DNA of 20,721 nucleotides from the IMG/VR virus record IMGVR_UViG_3300040816_000717, positions 1-20,721 of that record; one strand, written 5' to 3'. The stretch is from a virus. The notes below the pieces were generated by a model. That model saw nothing but the letters and a program-made list of their open reading frames with translations, did no database searches and was not told the origin of the DNA. The position numbers and the translations under genes are program-made. This document shows, one piece after another, positions 1-5,108 of the stretch (its first letter is position 1; each line of letters opens with the position of its first letter).

Positions 1-1
1 C

Positions 2-904
2 TCGATGGTTAGAGACCTCGCCGGAGCAGAATCAGAATTTACAATGGTCCCTGCTGTTGAGCACGGCCAACAAATGGAGCCAGTCGCGAAATCGTGGTAC
101 GAGAAAGTGTATGGCGTCGTCGTCGATGAAACCGACTTTGTCGTGCATCCAATGTACGAGTTTCTTGGAGCGTCACCAGACGGGCTTGTAGGTCTGGATG
201 GCTCGATAGAAATCAAGTGCCCTTACCCGCGCTTCACCAAAGCGCCTTATTCCGTCTTCGATGAGAAGAAGAAGATGTACCTGCGCCAGTGCCAACTGGT
301 CATGGAGGTGTGTCAGGTGGATTGGCTGGACTTCATTTGCTACTTAGCGCCTCACGCTGACGCGCATCCTGAGTACAACATCGAACGGTTGCATAGGGAT
401 GATCAGTGGCTTCACGAGGATCTATCGGCGTCTCTTTTGCCTACTCCAAAGGCTGGGACTGTGCCGCGAATTGATCTCTACGTTGAGTGGCATGAGTTTA
501 TTCATGCGGAACATGACAGCCCCACCCGACGCAAGAAGCACACGGATTCGGCGCAAGAGATTTACGAGGTTGTTGAGAACGAGTCGCTATCAATCCTGTC
601 TGCCGCGCTGACTGAGCTATCCAAGCTGGAACTGGAACACGCGGAAACTCTTATCCGCATGGAGCATCTTAGAAGAACTGTCGATGACATGAAGAAAGTT
701 GTCGCTGACAAATACGGAAGGAGCGTGACAGACGGCGTTGCCAAGGTTCAGGTGATAAACCGCAGGCCCGCGTTTGAATACCGCAAAGCATTTGAAGCCC
801 TCGGGGGTGACTCCGCGCTACTGGCCGGTGGTCATGACATCGATGACTTCAGATCAACGTCGAATACACGACAAATCAAAGTAAAGATTGGAGATAAAAA
901 ATGA
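2..904 (+). CDS. YqaJ/lambda-Exo-type recombination exonuclease, 5'-partial
   Basis: Phage recombination exonuclease of the PD-(D/E)XK YqaJ/lambda-Exo family, which resects dsDNA ends 5'-3' to load a ssDNA annealing protein. Counting from the ATG at 5, the family motifs appear in order: GQQMEPVAKSWYE (Glu25), GASPDG (Asp59), EIKCP (Glu69, Lys71) and a QCQLVMEV helix (residues 95-102). The C-terminal third is helical and charged (about 185-235), probably a coiled coil. The frame is open to the window edge. Family members carry an ITAS-type motif upstream of the RDLAG segment, so the true start is probably off the left edge and the ATG at 5 is internal. The stop overlaps the next gene (ATGA), so the exonuclease and the SSB are translationally coupled. 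Family assignment is firm; which annealing protein it partners with is not visible. Confidence 0.88.
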   Translation, partial: SMVRDLAGAESEFTMVPAVEHGQQMEPVAKSWYEKVYGVVVDETDFVVHPMYEFLGASPDGLVGLDGSIEIKCPYPRFTKAPYSVFDEKKKMYLRQCQLVMEVCQVDWLDFICYLAPHADAHPEYNIERLHRDDQWLHEDLSASLLPTPKAGTVPRIDLYVEWHEFIHAEHDSPTRRKKHTDSAQEIYEVVENESLSILSAALTELSKLELEHAETLIRMEHLRRTVDDMKKVVADKYGRSVTDGVAKVQVINRRPAFEYRKAFEALGGDSALLAGGHDIDDFRSTSNTRQIKVKIGDKK

Positions 905-1326
905 GTCAAGTAGTTGTGGAAGGAACCACGAACTTCAGTCACCTGACCAAGTTCGAGGAATACAAGAACAAGAGTACAGAGCGGTACGCTTTGACGATCA
1001 CTCTCGATGATGACACCGCCGAGAGGCTGGAGTCGAACGGGGTCAAGGTTCGTGAATACGACGGCAAGAAGCAACGCAAGTTTACCTCGCAGTATGAGGT
1101 GCGCGTTGTGGACGGCACTGGCCAGCCATTTGAGGGGGAGGTTCCCTACAACTCAACAGTTAAGGTGGCCTTCAAGTACGGCAATGCCGGAGAGCACGGT
1201 GTCCCGACCTACCTGAATGCCGTTCAGGTTGTTGAGGCGGCGAACGGTGGGTTGCCTCCTGAATTTAACATCCAGCCAGCCCCCAAGCAGGACGATTTTG
1301 CAGAAGAGGAAGACATCCCGTTTTGA
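901..1326 (+). CDS. phage ssDNA-binding protein (T7 gp2.5/OB-fold type) with SSB-like acidic tip
   Basis: A 141-aa protein with the layout of phage ssDNA-binding proteins. It has a beta-rich body with alternating hydrophobic strands (residues 25-112, including ERYALTITLDDDTAERLE and a PQRKFTS-like segment, KKQRKFTSQYEVRVVD), then a Pro/Gly linker and the acidic tail DDFAEEEDIPF ending in Phe. The DIPF ending matches the protein-interaction tip of E. coli SSB, and the acidic Phe-terminated tail is also typical of T7 gp2.5. The role would be coating ssDNA during replication and recombination. It overlaps the exonuclease stop by ATGA, which supports a recombination operon. The acidic tail and gene context are seen directly; the OB fold is inferred from strand pattern and family resemblance. 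Confidence 0.8.
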   Translation: MSQVVVEGTTNFSHLTKFEEYKNKSTERYALTITLDDDTAERLESNGVKVREYDGKKQRKFTSQYEVRVVDGTGQPFEGEVPYNSTVKVAFKYGNAGEHGVPTYLNAVQVVEAANGGLPPEFNIQPAPKQDDFAEEEDIPF

Positions 1327-1333
1327 AAAAAAG

Positions 1334-1399
1334 GGCTGGGGCACTCCTAAACGCGGCGTCGGCCTGCGTACTCATGATGCCAAAGCGCGGACCCCAGCC
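1334..1399 (+). other. 66-nt long-range inverted repeat, possible structured RNA
   Basis: The 97-bp gap between the SSB gene and the next gene is closed by a perfect 8-bp inverted repeat, GGCTGGGG (1334-1341) and CCCCAGCC (1392-1399). A smaller internal pair, ACGC (1351-1354) with GCGT (1366-1369), could form a nested hairpin. A run of seven A precedes the 5' arm (1326-1332). No T-tract follows the 3' arm, so it is not a standard terminator. It could be a folded leader of the CsrA-like gene, a processing site, or chance pairing in GC-rich DNA. Confidence 0.4.
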
Positions 1400-1423
1400 G
1401 GTTCATAGTTGAGCGCGCCAATC

Positions 1424-1846
1424 ATGGGAGCCGACACTAATTTGCAAAGCCTGACGCTGGGAAGGGGTATCGGACAGTCGCTGTTTATTGGCAAAAGCTT
1501 AGATCAAAAAATGCCAGCCGAAACTTGTGATGTCCGAGTCATGCTCAAGGGAATCTATCGAGTCAAAGAGATGCATGTTGCCCTACTCAGCATTACCGAG
1601 CAGGGAATAGAAGCGGCACTGGACATTGCGCTTGGCGAAATGCATCAGATGCCGGTCTCAGTTCAGGACATTGATATTTATTTTACGGGGGTCAAAAAGT
1701 ATTTCGTAAATGAAAAAGTGTGCCCACGCTGCGGCAGCAACCATGACGGTGAATCGGTAGAACGCATCAATGGACTTATCAGAATTAGAGCGCCTAAGAG
1801 CGCGAAAATATGTCGAGGAAACCGCATCGGGAAAAACCTCCGATAA
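1424..1846 (+). CDS. small protein with CsrA-like N-terminal motif and a CxxC pair
   Basis: A 140-aa protein. Residues 10-23 (LTLGRGIGQSLFIG) resemble the start of the RNA-binding regulator CsrA/RsmA (LTR..GE.L.IG), and residues 36-57 (DVRVMLKGI...MHVALLSI) could be the following CsrA strands. About nine extra residues separate the two blocks, and no clear counterpart of the CsrA VHREEI helix with its RNA-contacting Arg is seen. The C-terminal half has VCPRCGSNHDG (Cys100, Cys103), half of a zinc-ribbon-like motif; Cys130 is the only later Cys. The start is uncertain: an in-frame TAG at 1406 bounds it, and either TTG 1409 or ATG 1424 could serve, neither with a good Shine-Dalgarno. The last 77 nt overlap the next gene. 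The CsrA relation is suggestive only. Confidence 0.5.
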   Translation: MGADTNLQSLTLGRGIGQSLFIGKSLDQKMPAETCDVRVMLKGIYRVKEMHVALLSITEQGIEAALDIALGEMHQMPVSVQDIDIYFTGVKKYFVNEKVCPRCGSNHDGESVERINGLIRIRAPKSAKICRGNRIGKNLR

Positions 1847-2168
1847 GAAAAAGGGCGCAGCGCTTCGGCGCAACATCACCCACCTCGAAGAGCTAAACAA
1901 GATCTATCCAGAAAAGCGCTGGGTAACATTGTTGAGAATGCACTTTCGGCCAGTGATCCCTGTGCGGCTCAACCCAGAGACAACAGAAACATTGCGAACG
2001 CACAACGGGCACGGGGAAGAGGTCTGGCAAGTGGGAGCGCAAATTATGGCCAGAGATGAGGCTATCTATCTCGCTGAGAAGCTAAGAGTTGGAAAGACCC
2101 CGCCTGTTTGGGGTACTATCGACAAGCGATTCGGCGACAGCTTCCTCGATGAAAACAAAGGGGAGTAA
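1770..2168 (+). CDS. hypothetical phage protein, 132 aa
   Basis: Not recognised. The N-terminal 55 residues are basic and helical (ELERLRARKYVEETASG, then a Lys-rich stretch and ITHLEELNKIYPEKRW). The rest is mixed (FRPVIPVRLNPETTETLRTHNG) and ends in acidic DENKGE. The ATG at 1770 lies inside the preceding gene (77-nt overlap) without an obvious ribosome-binding site. No alternative ATG is available before residue 56, so translation probably depends on coupling. The stop is 2 nt before the integrase start, and the GGGGAGT ahead of the integrase lies in this gene's last codons, which ties the two genes together. The long overlap also leaves room for a sequencing or programmed frameshift joining it to the upstream protein. 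Confidence 0.6.
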   Translation: MDLSELERLRARKYVEETASGKTSDKKKGAALRRNITHLEELNKIYPEKRWVTLLRMHFRPVIPVRLNPETTETLRTHNGHGEEVWQVGAQIMARDEAIYLAEKLRVGKTPPVWGTIDKRFGDSFLDENKGE

Positions 2169-2170
2169 CT

Positions 2171-3061
2171 ATGAAGACGTATCGCGAAGTGGCCGAGCGC
2201 TACCTGAAGCAACCAACAAAGCGGCTCAACCGACCCAAGGGCGAAGAGTGCATCCGATACACCGGATACGCTGTTGACCGATTCGGTGACCGTGAACTGG
2301 ATAGCTTCAAGAACGCAGACGTCACGATGTATGTCGAGGACATGCGGGAAAAGGGGTACTCGAACGGAACGATCAACACCTGCGTTCGGTATTTCCTAGC
2401 GGTCCTCAACTATGCGCAACGGGATCTGGAACTGATTCCCTCTGTGCCTAACTTCGATAAGCTGCCCACCGATGTTGGTGGCAGGAGCATATCGAGGAAC
2501 GAGATCTTGGCCTTGCTGGCTGAGCTTCCGAGATTGAAGGCAGAGATGATGAGGTTCGCGCTGGAGACTGGTCTCCGAGGGGCTAACGTGAAAGCCCTCC
2601 GGTGGGATCAGGTGAACATGGACGCACTCCAGTTAGAAATTCCTGCGGCGCTAACCAAGGCGGGGAAGATGTTGTGCCTGCCGCTGAGCAACAGTGCTGT
2701 ATCGATACTGGAGACTCGGCGGAGAGTTCAGGAACATCTGGACAATCCAGAGTTCGTGTTCACAACAACGCACGGGAAACCGTACTCGCCGAAGACGAAG
2801 ATGACCAATGGCTCTTGGAGGCGAGCGGTCAAACGAGCAGGACTGGAGCGTGTCACATTTCACGATATGCGGCACACATGGGCAACGCGACATACCATCG
2901 CTGGTACAGCACCGGCAGTGCTCAAAGACTTGGGCGGCTGGGCGAACTTAGAGATGGTTGAGCGGTACACGCACATGAACACTTCAGCACTGCGGTTAGC
3001 TGTAAACAATGCGTCGGATAAGGTGGTCGAAGATATTGCTATTGCAGATTCTGCGGCCTAA
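2171..3061 (+). CDS. int: tyrosine-recombinase integrase
   Basis: A 296-aa phage integrase of the lambda-Int/XerC-D tyrosine recombinase family, expected to catalyse integration and excision between attP and attB. All catalytic positions are visible: Arg136 in TGLRGANVKALRW, Lys163 in LTKAGKM, His231 and Arg234 in HDMRHTWATRH, Trp257 in LGGW at the His/Trp position, and the nucleophile Tyr266 in MVERYTHM. Residues 1-100 form the core-binding SAM-like domain (YVEDMREKGYSNGTINTCVRYFLAVLNYA). There is no DUF4102-type arm-binding domain of the P4-integrase kind. GGGGAG lies 6-8 nt before the ATG. The gene ends 70 bp before a tRNA-Met half-gene, the usual int-next-to-attP layout, so that site is its best candidate target. 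Confidence 0.95.
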   Translation: MKTYREVAERYLKQPTKRLNRPKGEECIRYTGYAVDRFGDRELDSFKNADVTMYVEDMREKGYSNGTINTCVRYFLAVLNYAQRDLELIPSVPNFDKLPTDVGGRSISRNEILALLAELPRLKAEMMRFALETGLRGANVKALRWDQVNMDALQLEIPAALTKAGKMLCLPLSNSAVSILETRRRVQEHLDNPEFVFTTTHGKPYSPKTKMTNGSWRRAVKRAGLERVTFHDMRHTWATRHTIAGTAPAVLKDLGGWANLEMVERYTHMNTSALRLAVNNASDKVVEDIAIADSAA

Positions 3062-3078
3062 CATTTGCGCTAGAACTA

Positions 3079-3119
3079 ACGGTTATATAGGACCGTATGA
3101 TGTGCTCGCCAGAGGGCAC
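3079..3119 (+). other. two small hairpins after int
   Basis: Just after the integrase stop there are two inverted repeats: ACGGT (3079-3083) with ACCGT (3092-3096), loop 8, and GTGCTC (3102-3107) with GGGCAC (3114-3119), loop 6, with one G-T pair. Neither is followed by a T-tract, so they are weak terminators at best. Their place between int and the tRNA-like core would also suit protein-binding sites of the attachment region. Confidence 0.25.
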
Positions 3120-3131
3120 TGCATTCAAAAT

Positions 3132-3173
3132 GGCTACGTAGCTCAGTTGGTTAGAGCACAGCATTCATAATGC
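3132..3173 (+). other. 5' half of tRNA-Met(CAT); probable attP core
   Basis: The 42 bp match the 5' half of an elongator tRNA-Met of the gammaproteobacterial type: acceptor arm GGCTACG (3132-3138), D-arm GCTC/GAGC (3141-3157), and anticodon arm CAGCA-TTCATAA-TGC (3159-3173) with anticodon CAT at 3166-3168. After TGC the identity ends (AG in place of the TG needed to close the stem), and no variable loop, T-arm or CCA follows, so it cannot make a tRNA. Tyrosine-integrase phages commonly carry such host tRNA segments as attP cores, with crossover in the anticodon stem-loop. The position, 70 bp from int with phage genes on both sides, fits attP. A decayed phage-borne tRNA gene is the alternative. 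Confidence 0.7.
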
Positions 3174-3218
3174 AGTATTCCACAGTGACCACCTCATTCG
3201 CCCTTATAACTTAACTGT

Positions 3219-3234
3219 CTATATCAAAATATAG
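3219..3234. promoter_or_regulatory. 16-bp AT-rich palindrome
   Basis: CTATAT-CAAA-ATATAG is a perfect 6-bp inverted repeat with a 4-nt centre. It lies between the tRNA-like core and the first gene of the small-gene block, about 90 bp before that gene's start. It could be an operator or an accessory-protein site of the attachment region. No clear -35/-10 pair was seen beside it. Confidence 0.25.
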
Positions 3235-3321
3235 GTTGGAAACGCTACTCGTTAGCTAGGAATCTGTCGCCGGATATCCAACTTAGATTTTGAGATGACC
3301 ACATCATTAAGGGAGAGAATG

Positions 3322-3534
3322 ATGGTTAAGATTTTTGATAACTATGAAAATCAGGATCGGCTAATTGCCGCAAACAAAAAATTAAGAGACTGGCTTGATC
3401 TCTATCGTCTTAACGACAAGGTGGATTTCGCACAGCAGGCACTTCTCCTTGGCAAGTGTTTCGACTCACTTGAAAAGGGTGACGAATACCTAGCCTCGAT
3501 GTTGCCATTTTTCTATGACCCAAAAACTGGGTAA
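3322..3534 (+). CDS. hypothetical small protein, 70 aa
   Basis: Not recognised. The ATG at 3322 is chosen because GGGAG (3311-3315) lies 6 nt upstream; ATGs at 3319 and 3295 are in frame, but 3319 sits too close to the site and 3295 has none. The protein (MVKIFDNYENQDRLIAANKK...) is almost wholly helical, with amphipathic stretches at residues 12-30 and 35-60, one Cys, and no membrane segment. It is the first gene after the attachment-site-like tRNA half, in the same direction as the integrase but separated by 260 bp, so it probably has its own promoter. Size and position fit an accessory or regulatory phage protein; no DNA-binding motif could be confirmed. Confidence 0.6.
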   Translation: MVKIFDNYENQDRLIAANKKLRDWLDLYRLNDKVDFAQQALLLGKCFDSLEKGDEYLASMLPFFYDPKTG

Positions 3535-3550
3535 CAAAAGTGTGGTGGTC

Positions 3551-3874
3551 ATGCTTTCTGACAATCTACTAGAAGACTTCGGTGAGCATGACTGCCCTTT
3601 ATCTTTATCTGCACGGGCCGTCACGGGAGAAGATGGAAGACTGCTGGTACATGATATTGATATCAGCACGTTGTACTCAAAGCCCACTCCGCAGAGGGAA
3701 GCAAAAGCCCGCGAAGAAAGCGCAGAATCGAATTACTCCCACCACTGCTCACTACCCCCTCCGCGACCACGGAAGATTCGCAACACTGTGACTGGCCATG
3801 TTTTTGACTGGGATCCGATTTTCACGCTAAGCAAGAATGACGATCTTGAAGTTATCGAGTGGTACAGGCGATAA
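3551..3874 (+). CDS. hypothetical protein, ~107 aa
   Basis: Not recognised. The reading frame is open from ATG 3515 (which would overlap the previous gene by 20 nt) or ATG 3551 (16 nt after it); neither has a good Shine-Dalgarno, and 3551 is preferred for spacing. Sequence in order: an acidic strand-rich part (LSDNLLEDFGEHDCPLSL, then GRLLVHDIDISTLYS), a polar Ser/His/Pro-rich linker with PPPRPRK, and a C-terminal piece TVTGHVFDWDPIFTLSKN that looks globular. The stop is 2 nt from the stop of the opposite-strand gene, so the two genes converge. A shorter overlapping frame (3588-3791) is a competing possibility but looks less protein-like. Confidence 0.5.
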   Translation: MLSDNLLEDFGEHDCPLSLSARAVTGEDGRLLVHDIDISTLYSKPTPQREAKAREESAESNYSHHCSLPPPRPRKIRNTVTGHVFDWDPIFTLSKNDDLEVIEWYRR

Positions 3875-3876
3875 AA

Positions 3877-4146
3877 CTACTCTTCGGGGTAGTCCTCTTC
3901 TTCTTCTTCATCCTCCACCCCAAAGAACAGGGCGTCTAGGCAGGCCTTGATTTCCATTCCTTGAATAGCGCCCAGTGCGGCAATCACGTCAGACATATCC
4001 CAGTCACCGCCGTAAACGACAGCTTCCTCTATATCTTCTGCGTCGGTGAACGCATAGAACTTTGTCGCCTCGCCAGACAAAAGCATGTCGCGCAACCTCT
4101 CTAGTTGCTCGATGGCCTCGGCATTCTGGATTGGAATCACATTCAC
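3877..4146 (-). CDS. hypothetical acidic small protein, 89 aa
   Basis: Not recognised. It starts at GTG 4146, whose GTGA overlaps the stop of the upstream gene, so the pair forms a coupled two-gene operon. The N-terminal half is helical (AEAIEQLERLRDMLLSGEATKF). The middle has an acidic loop (DAEDIEEAVVYGGDWDMSDVIAALGAIQGMEI), and the tail is a run of Glu/Asp (GVEDEEEEEDYPEE). The sequence KFYAFTDAEDIEEAVVYGGDW has a strand-helix look. The strongly acidic tail is common in phage-encoded inhibitors and DNA-mimic-like proteins, but nothing specific supports such a role. Confidence 0.65.
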   Translation of the reverse strand: MNVIPIQNAEAIEQLERLRDMLLSGEATKFYAFTDAEDIEEAVVYGGDWDMSDVIAALGAIQGMEIKACLDALFFGVEDEEEEEDYPEE

Positions 4147-4379
4147 CCTAGCTTTCTCGGCGTCCTTTCGACATGACAGGTATGGCGTATCGCGAAGTCG
4201 CGCTTAGCCAGATCGATTACGACCAGCTTCTTTTCAACGTCGCTCATGCAGTTCCACTCAGATACTTCCTGCTGAGTTCTCCCGCAGCCCTTGCATACCA
4301 CGTCACCAAAGATCGTTGCGGAGCACCACCCGTTACAGGGGCTGTCCGACAGCGATGTTACTTCCCCATTGAGATCCAT
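4143..4379 (-). CDS. DUF1289-family zinc-binding-type small protein
   Basis: A 78-aa protein matching the DUF1289 pattern: SPCNGWC (Cys15, Cys19), then VVCKGCGRTQQEVSEW (Cys29, Cys32, a CGRT-(x)-E-(x)-W signature), then MSDVEKKLVVIDLAKR. The four Cys in CX3C...CX2C spacing suggest one bound zinc. DUF1289 proteins are small bacterial proteins of unknown function, widespread in proteobacteria, so this looks like a host-derived gene. The Met at 4379 follows a near-perfect Shine-Dalgarno (AAGGAGGT, 4384-4391) and a TATAAT box. It is the first gene of a two-gene operon with the acidic protein. The residues after position 60 (RDFAIRHTCHVERTPRKLG) lie outside the usual family core. Confidence 0.8.
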   Translation of the reverse strand: MDLNGEVTSLSDSPCNGWCSATIFGDVVCKGCGRTQQEVSEWNCMSDVEKKLVVIDLAKRDFAIRHTCHVERTPRKLG

Positions 4380-4414
4380 ATTGACCTCCTTCTGAGAACA
4401 TCATCACGCCTTCT

Positions 4415-4440
4415 ATTATACAGCTAAATGACAAAGTCAA
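4415..4440 (-). promoter_or_regulatory. candidate promoter and operator for the DUF1289 operon
   Basis: On the minus strand a consensus -10 TATAAT (4420-4415) is preceded by TTGACT (4440-4435). The spacer is only 14 bp, short for a sigma-70 promoter, so either a different -35 is used or an activator helps. The TTGACT lies within the perfect palindrome TGACAAAGTCA (4429-4439), an operator-like site that would place a repressor on the -35. The -10 lies about 35 bp upstream of the start codon, and a strong Shine-Dalgarno follows. Confidence 0.5.
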
Positions 4441-4776
4441 AGTGGGTTTCTGTTGTTCACATTTTTCCGCCAAAAAAATATTTTATCTTTTTTTTACCCT
4501 TTATATTCAGTCGCTTACGTTTTGTCAGGGACATAATTGGCCATTTTTTTGACCATTTAAGACTATAAAAATAAGAGTCAACCCCCCTGATTTTTCAGGA
4601 TGAGCCTAGTGTTTATGCGGGTTTCAGCGCCATTCCCACATGAAACGGCGATTTGGCGAAGGTACGTTTGATATGATGATCACATCACATGCATTGTGAC
4701 GTGTGAGAAAGGGGCCGGTGGGGCACAGAACGCCACCACCGGCAGATGGCACAGGAACAATCTGGAGGAAAGACCC
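4441..4776. other. 336-bp intergenic control region, AT-rich in its left half
   Basis: No gene is supported here. Bases 4455-4580 are rich in A/T runs (for example 4471-4498), clearly unlike the GC-balanced coding DNA on either side. A short inverted repeat GTTTC/GAAAC spans roughly 4620-4645. The right part holds the transcript leader of the 4777 gene with a strong hairpin. It separates the divergently transcribed DUF1289 operon and the 4777 gene, so it should hold promoters for both. No + strand promoter with proper spacing could be chosen by eye. Confidence 0.45.
4714..4743 (+). promoter_or_regulatory. leader hairpin before the 4777 gene
   Basis: GCCGGTGG (4714-4721) pairs perfectly with CCACCGGC (4736-4743) across a 14-nt loop. 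The hairpin ends about 20 nt upstream of the GGAGGAAAG ribosome-binding site of the 4777 gene. With no T-tract it is not a terminator; it may stabilise the mRNA or bind a regulator. Confidence 0.45.
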
Positions 4777-5007
4777 ATGCCAAGCACGAATGATACACGC
4801 AACCGTATCCGCAAGATACCCACCCACCGCAAGGTGAAGTACCTCATGAACGAAGAGGAGTGGGCGCACCACATGGGGTGCCACTACTTCAAGCAGATGG
4901 ACGAGGCAGGAGAGGACGTCTGGTACGCCGACCTGCTGGAGTTCAACAAGGTGGTCGAGGCCTCAGACCTCACCCTTGAGGAGTTCCTCGATAAGGACTG
5001 GAGATGA
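4777..5007 (+). CDS. hypothetical small protein, 76 aa
   Basis: Not recognised. ATG 4777 is chosen over the in-frame GTG at 4696 because GGAGGAAAG lies 6-14 nt upstream and the extra 27 residues encoded from 4696 fall across a strong leader hairpin. The N-terminus is basic (NRIRKIPTHRKVKYLMN). The rest is acidic and rich in aromatics (EEEWAHHMGCHYFKQMDEAG, then VWYADLLEFNKVV) and ends LTLEEFLDKDWR. There is no membrane segment. The two-part charge pattern suits a small binding protein. It reads toward the tmRNA-like fragment that starts 7 nt after its stop, and it is the last gene of the small-gene block. Confidence 0.7.
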   Translation: MPSTNDTRNRIRKIPTHRKVKYLMNEEEWAHHMGCHYFKQMDEAGEDVWYADLLEFNKVVEASDLTLEEFLDKDWR

Positions 5008-5013
5008 GTTCTG

Positions 5014-5034
5014 TGGAGGCGGCGGGAGTTGAAC
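5014..5034 (-). other. 3'-end fragment of tmRNA (ssrA); attachment-site-like
   Basis: The reverse complement, GTTCAACTCCCGCCGCCTCC plus A, is the 3' end of many gammaproteobacterial tmRNA genes (T-loop, T-stem and acceptor end). Upstream on the minus strand the match is lost: the other T-stem arm pairs only partly, and the terminal CCA is replaced. ssrA 3' ends are classic targets of tyrosine integrases, whose attP carries just such a short copy. Direct repeats and a hairpin lie 30-70 bp away. A functional tmRNA is excluded because nothing else of the gene is present. Whether the integrase here uses this site or the tRNA-Met half cannot be told from the sequence. Confidence 0.6.
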
Positions 5035-5065
5035 TGGCTCCTGAAAGCTAGCAATACAGCCAAAT

Positions 5066-5097
5066 AATGGGGGCGTTGTTGAATTTATACCCCCATT
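5066..5097 (-). terminator. hairpin at the 3' end of the late operon
   Basis: A perfect 8-bp inverted repeat, AATGGGGG (5066-5073) and CCCCCATT (5090-5097), with a 16-nt loop. It lies 11 nt past the stop of the last gene of the minus-strand late operon. On that strand the 3' arm is followed by ATTT, a poor U-tract. It may be a terminator, possibly bidirectional, or part of the nearby attachment region; the loop is larger than in most intrinsic terminators. Confidence 0.4.
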
Positions 5098-5106
5098 TAT
5101 ACCCCC
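5083..5106. repeat. two tandem 12-bp repeats
   Basis: ATTTATACCCCC occurs twice back to back (5083-5094 and 5095-5106). On the minus strand this reads GGGGGTATAAAT twice. Short direct repeats of this GGGGGTAT type are typical of integrase arm-binding sites beside island and phage att cores. The block is 49 bp from the tmRNA-end fragment, which supports reading the pair as an att region. It overlaps the terminator-like hairpin. Confidence 0.5.
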
Positions 5107-5108
5107 AA

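Noticed and set aside
1217-1408. 63-codon + strand frame
   Set aside because: It runs out of frame over the end of the SSB gene and across the inverted repeat; composition is unlike a protein and there is no ribosome-binding site.
3132-3210. A functional tRNA-Met gene
   Set aside because: Identity stops after the anticodon loop; the 3' anticodon stem, T-arm and acceptor strand are missing.
4696-4776. N-terminal extension of the 4777 gene from GTG 4696
   Set aside because: It crosses a strong hairpin and lacks a ribosome-binding site, whereas ATG 4777 has a clear GGAGGAAAG.
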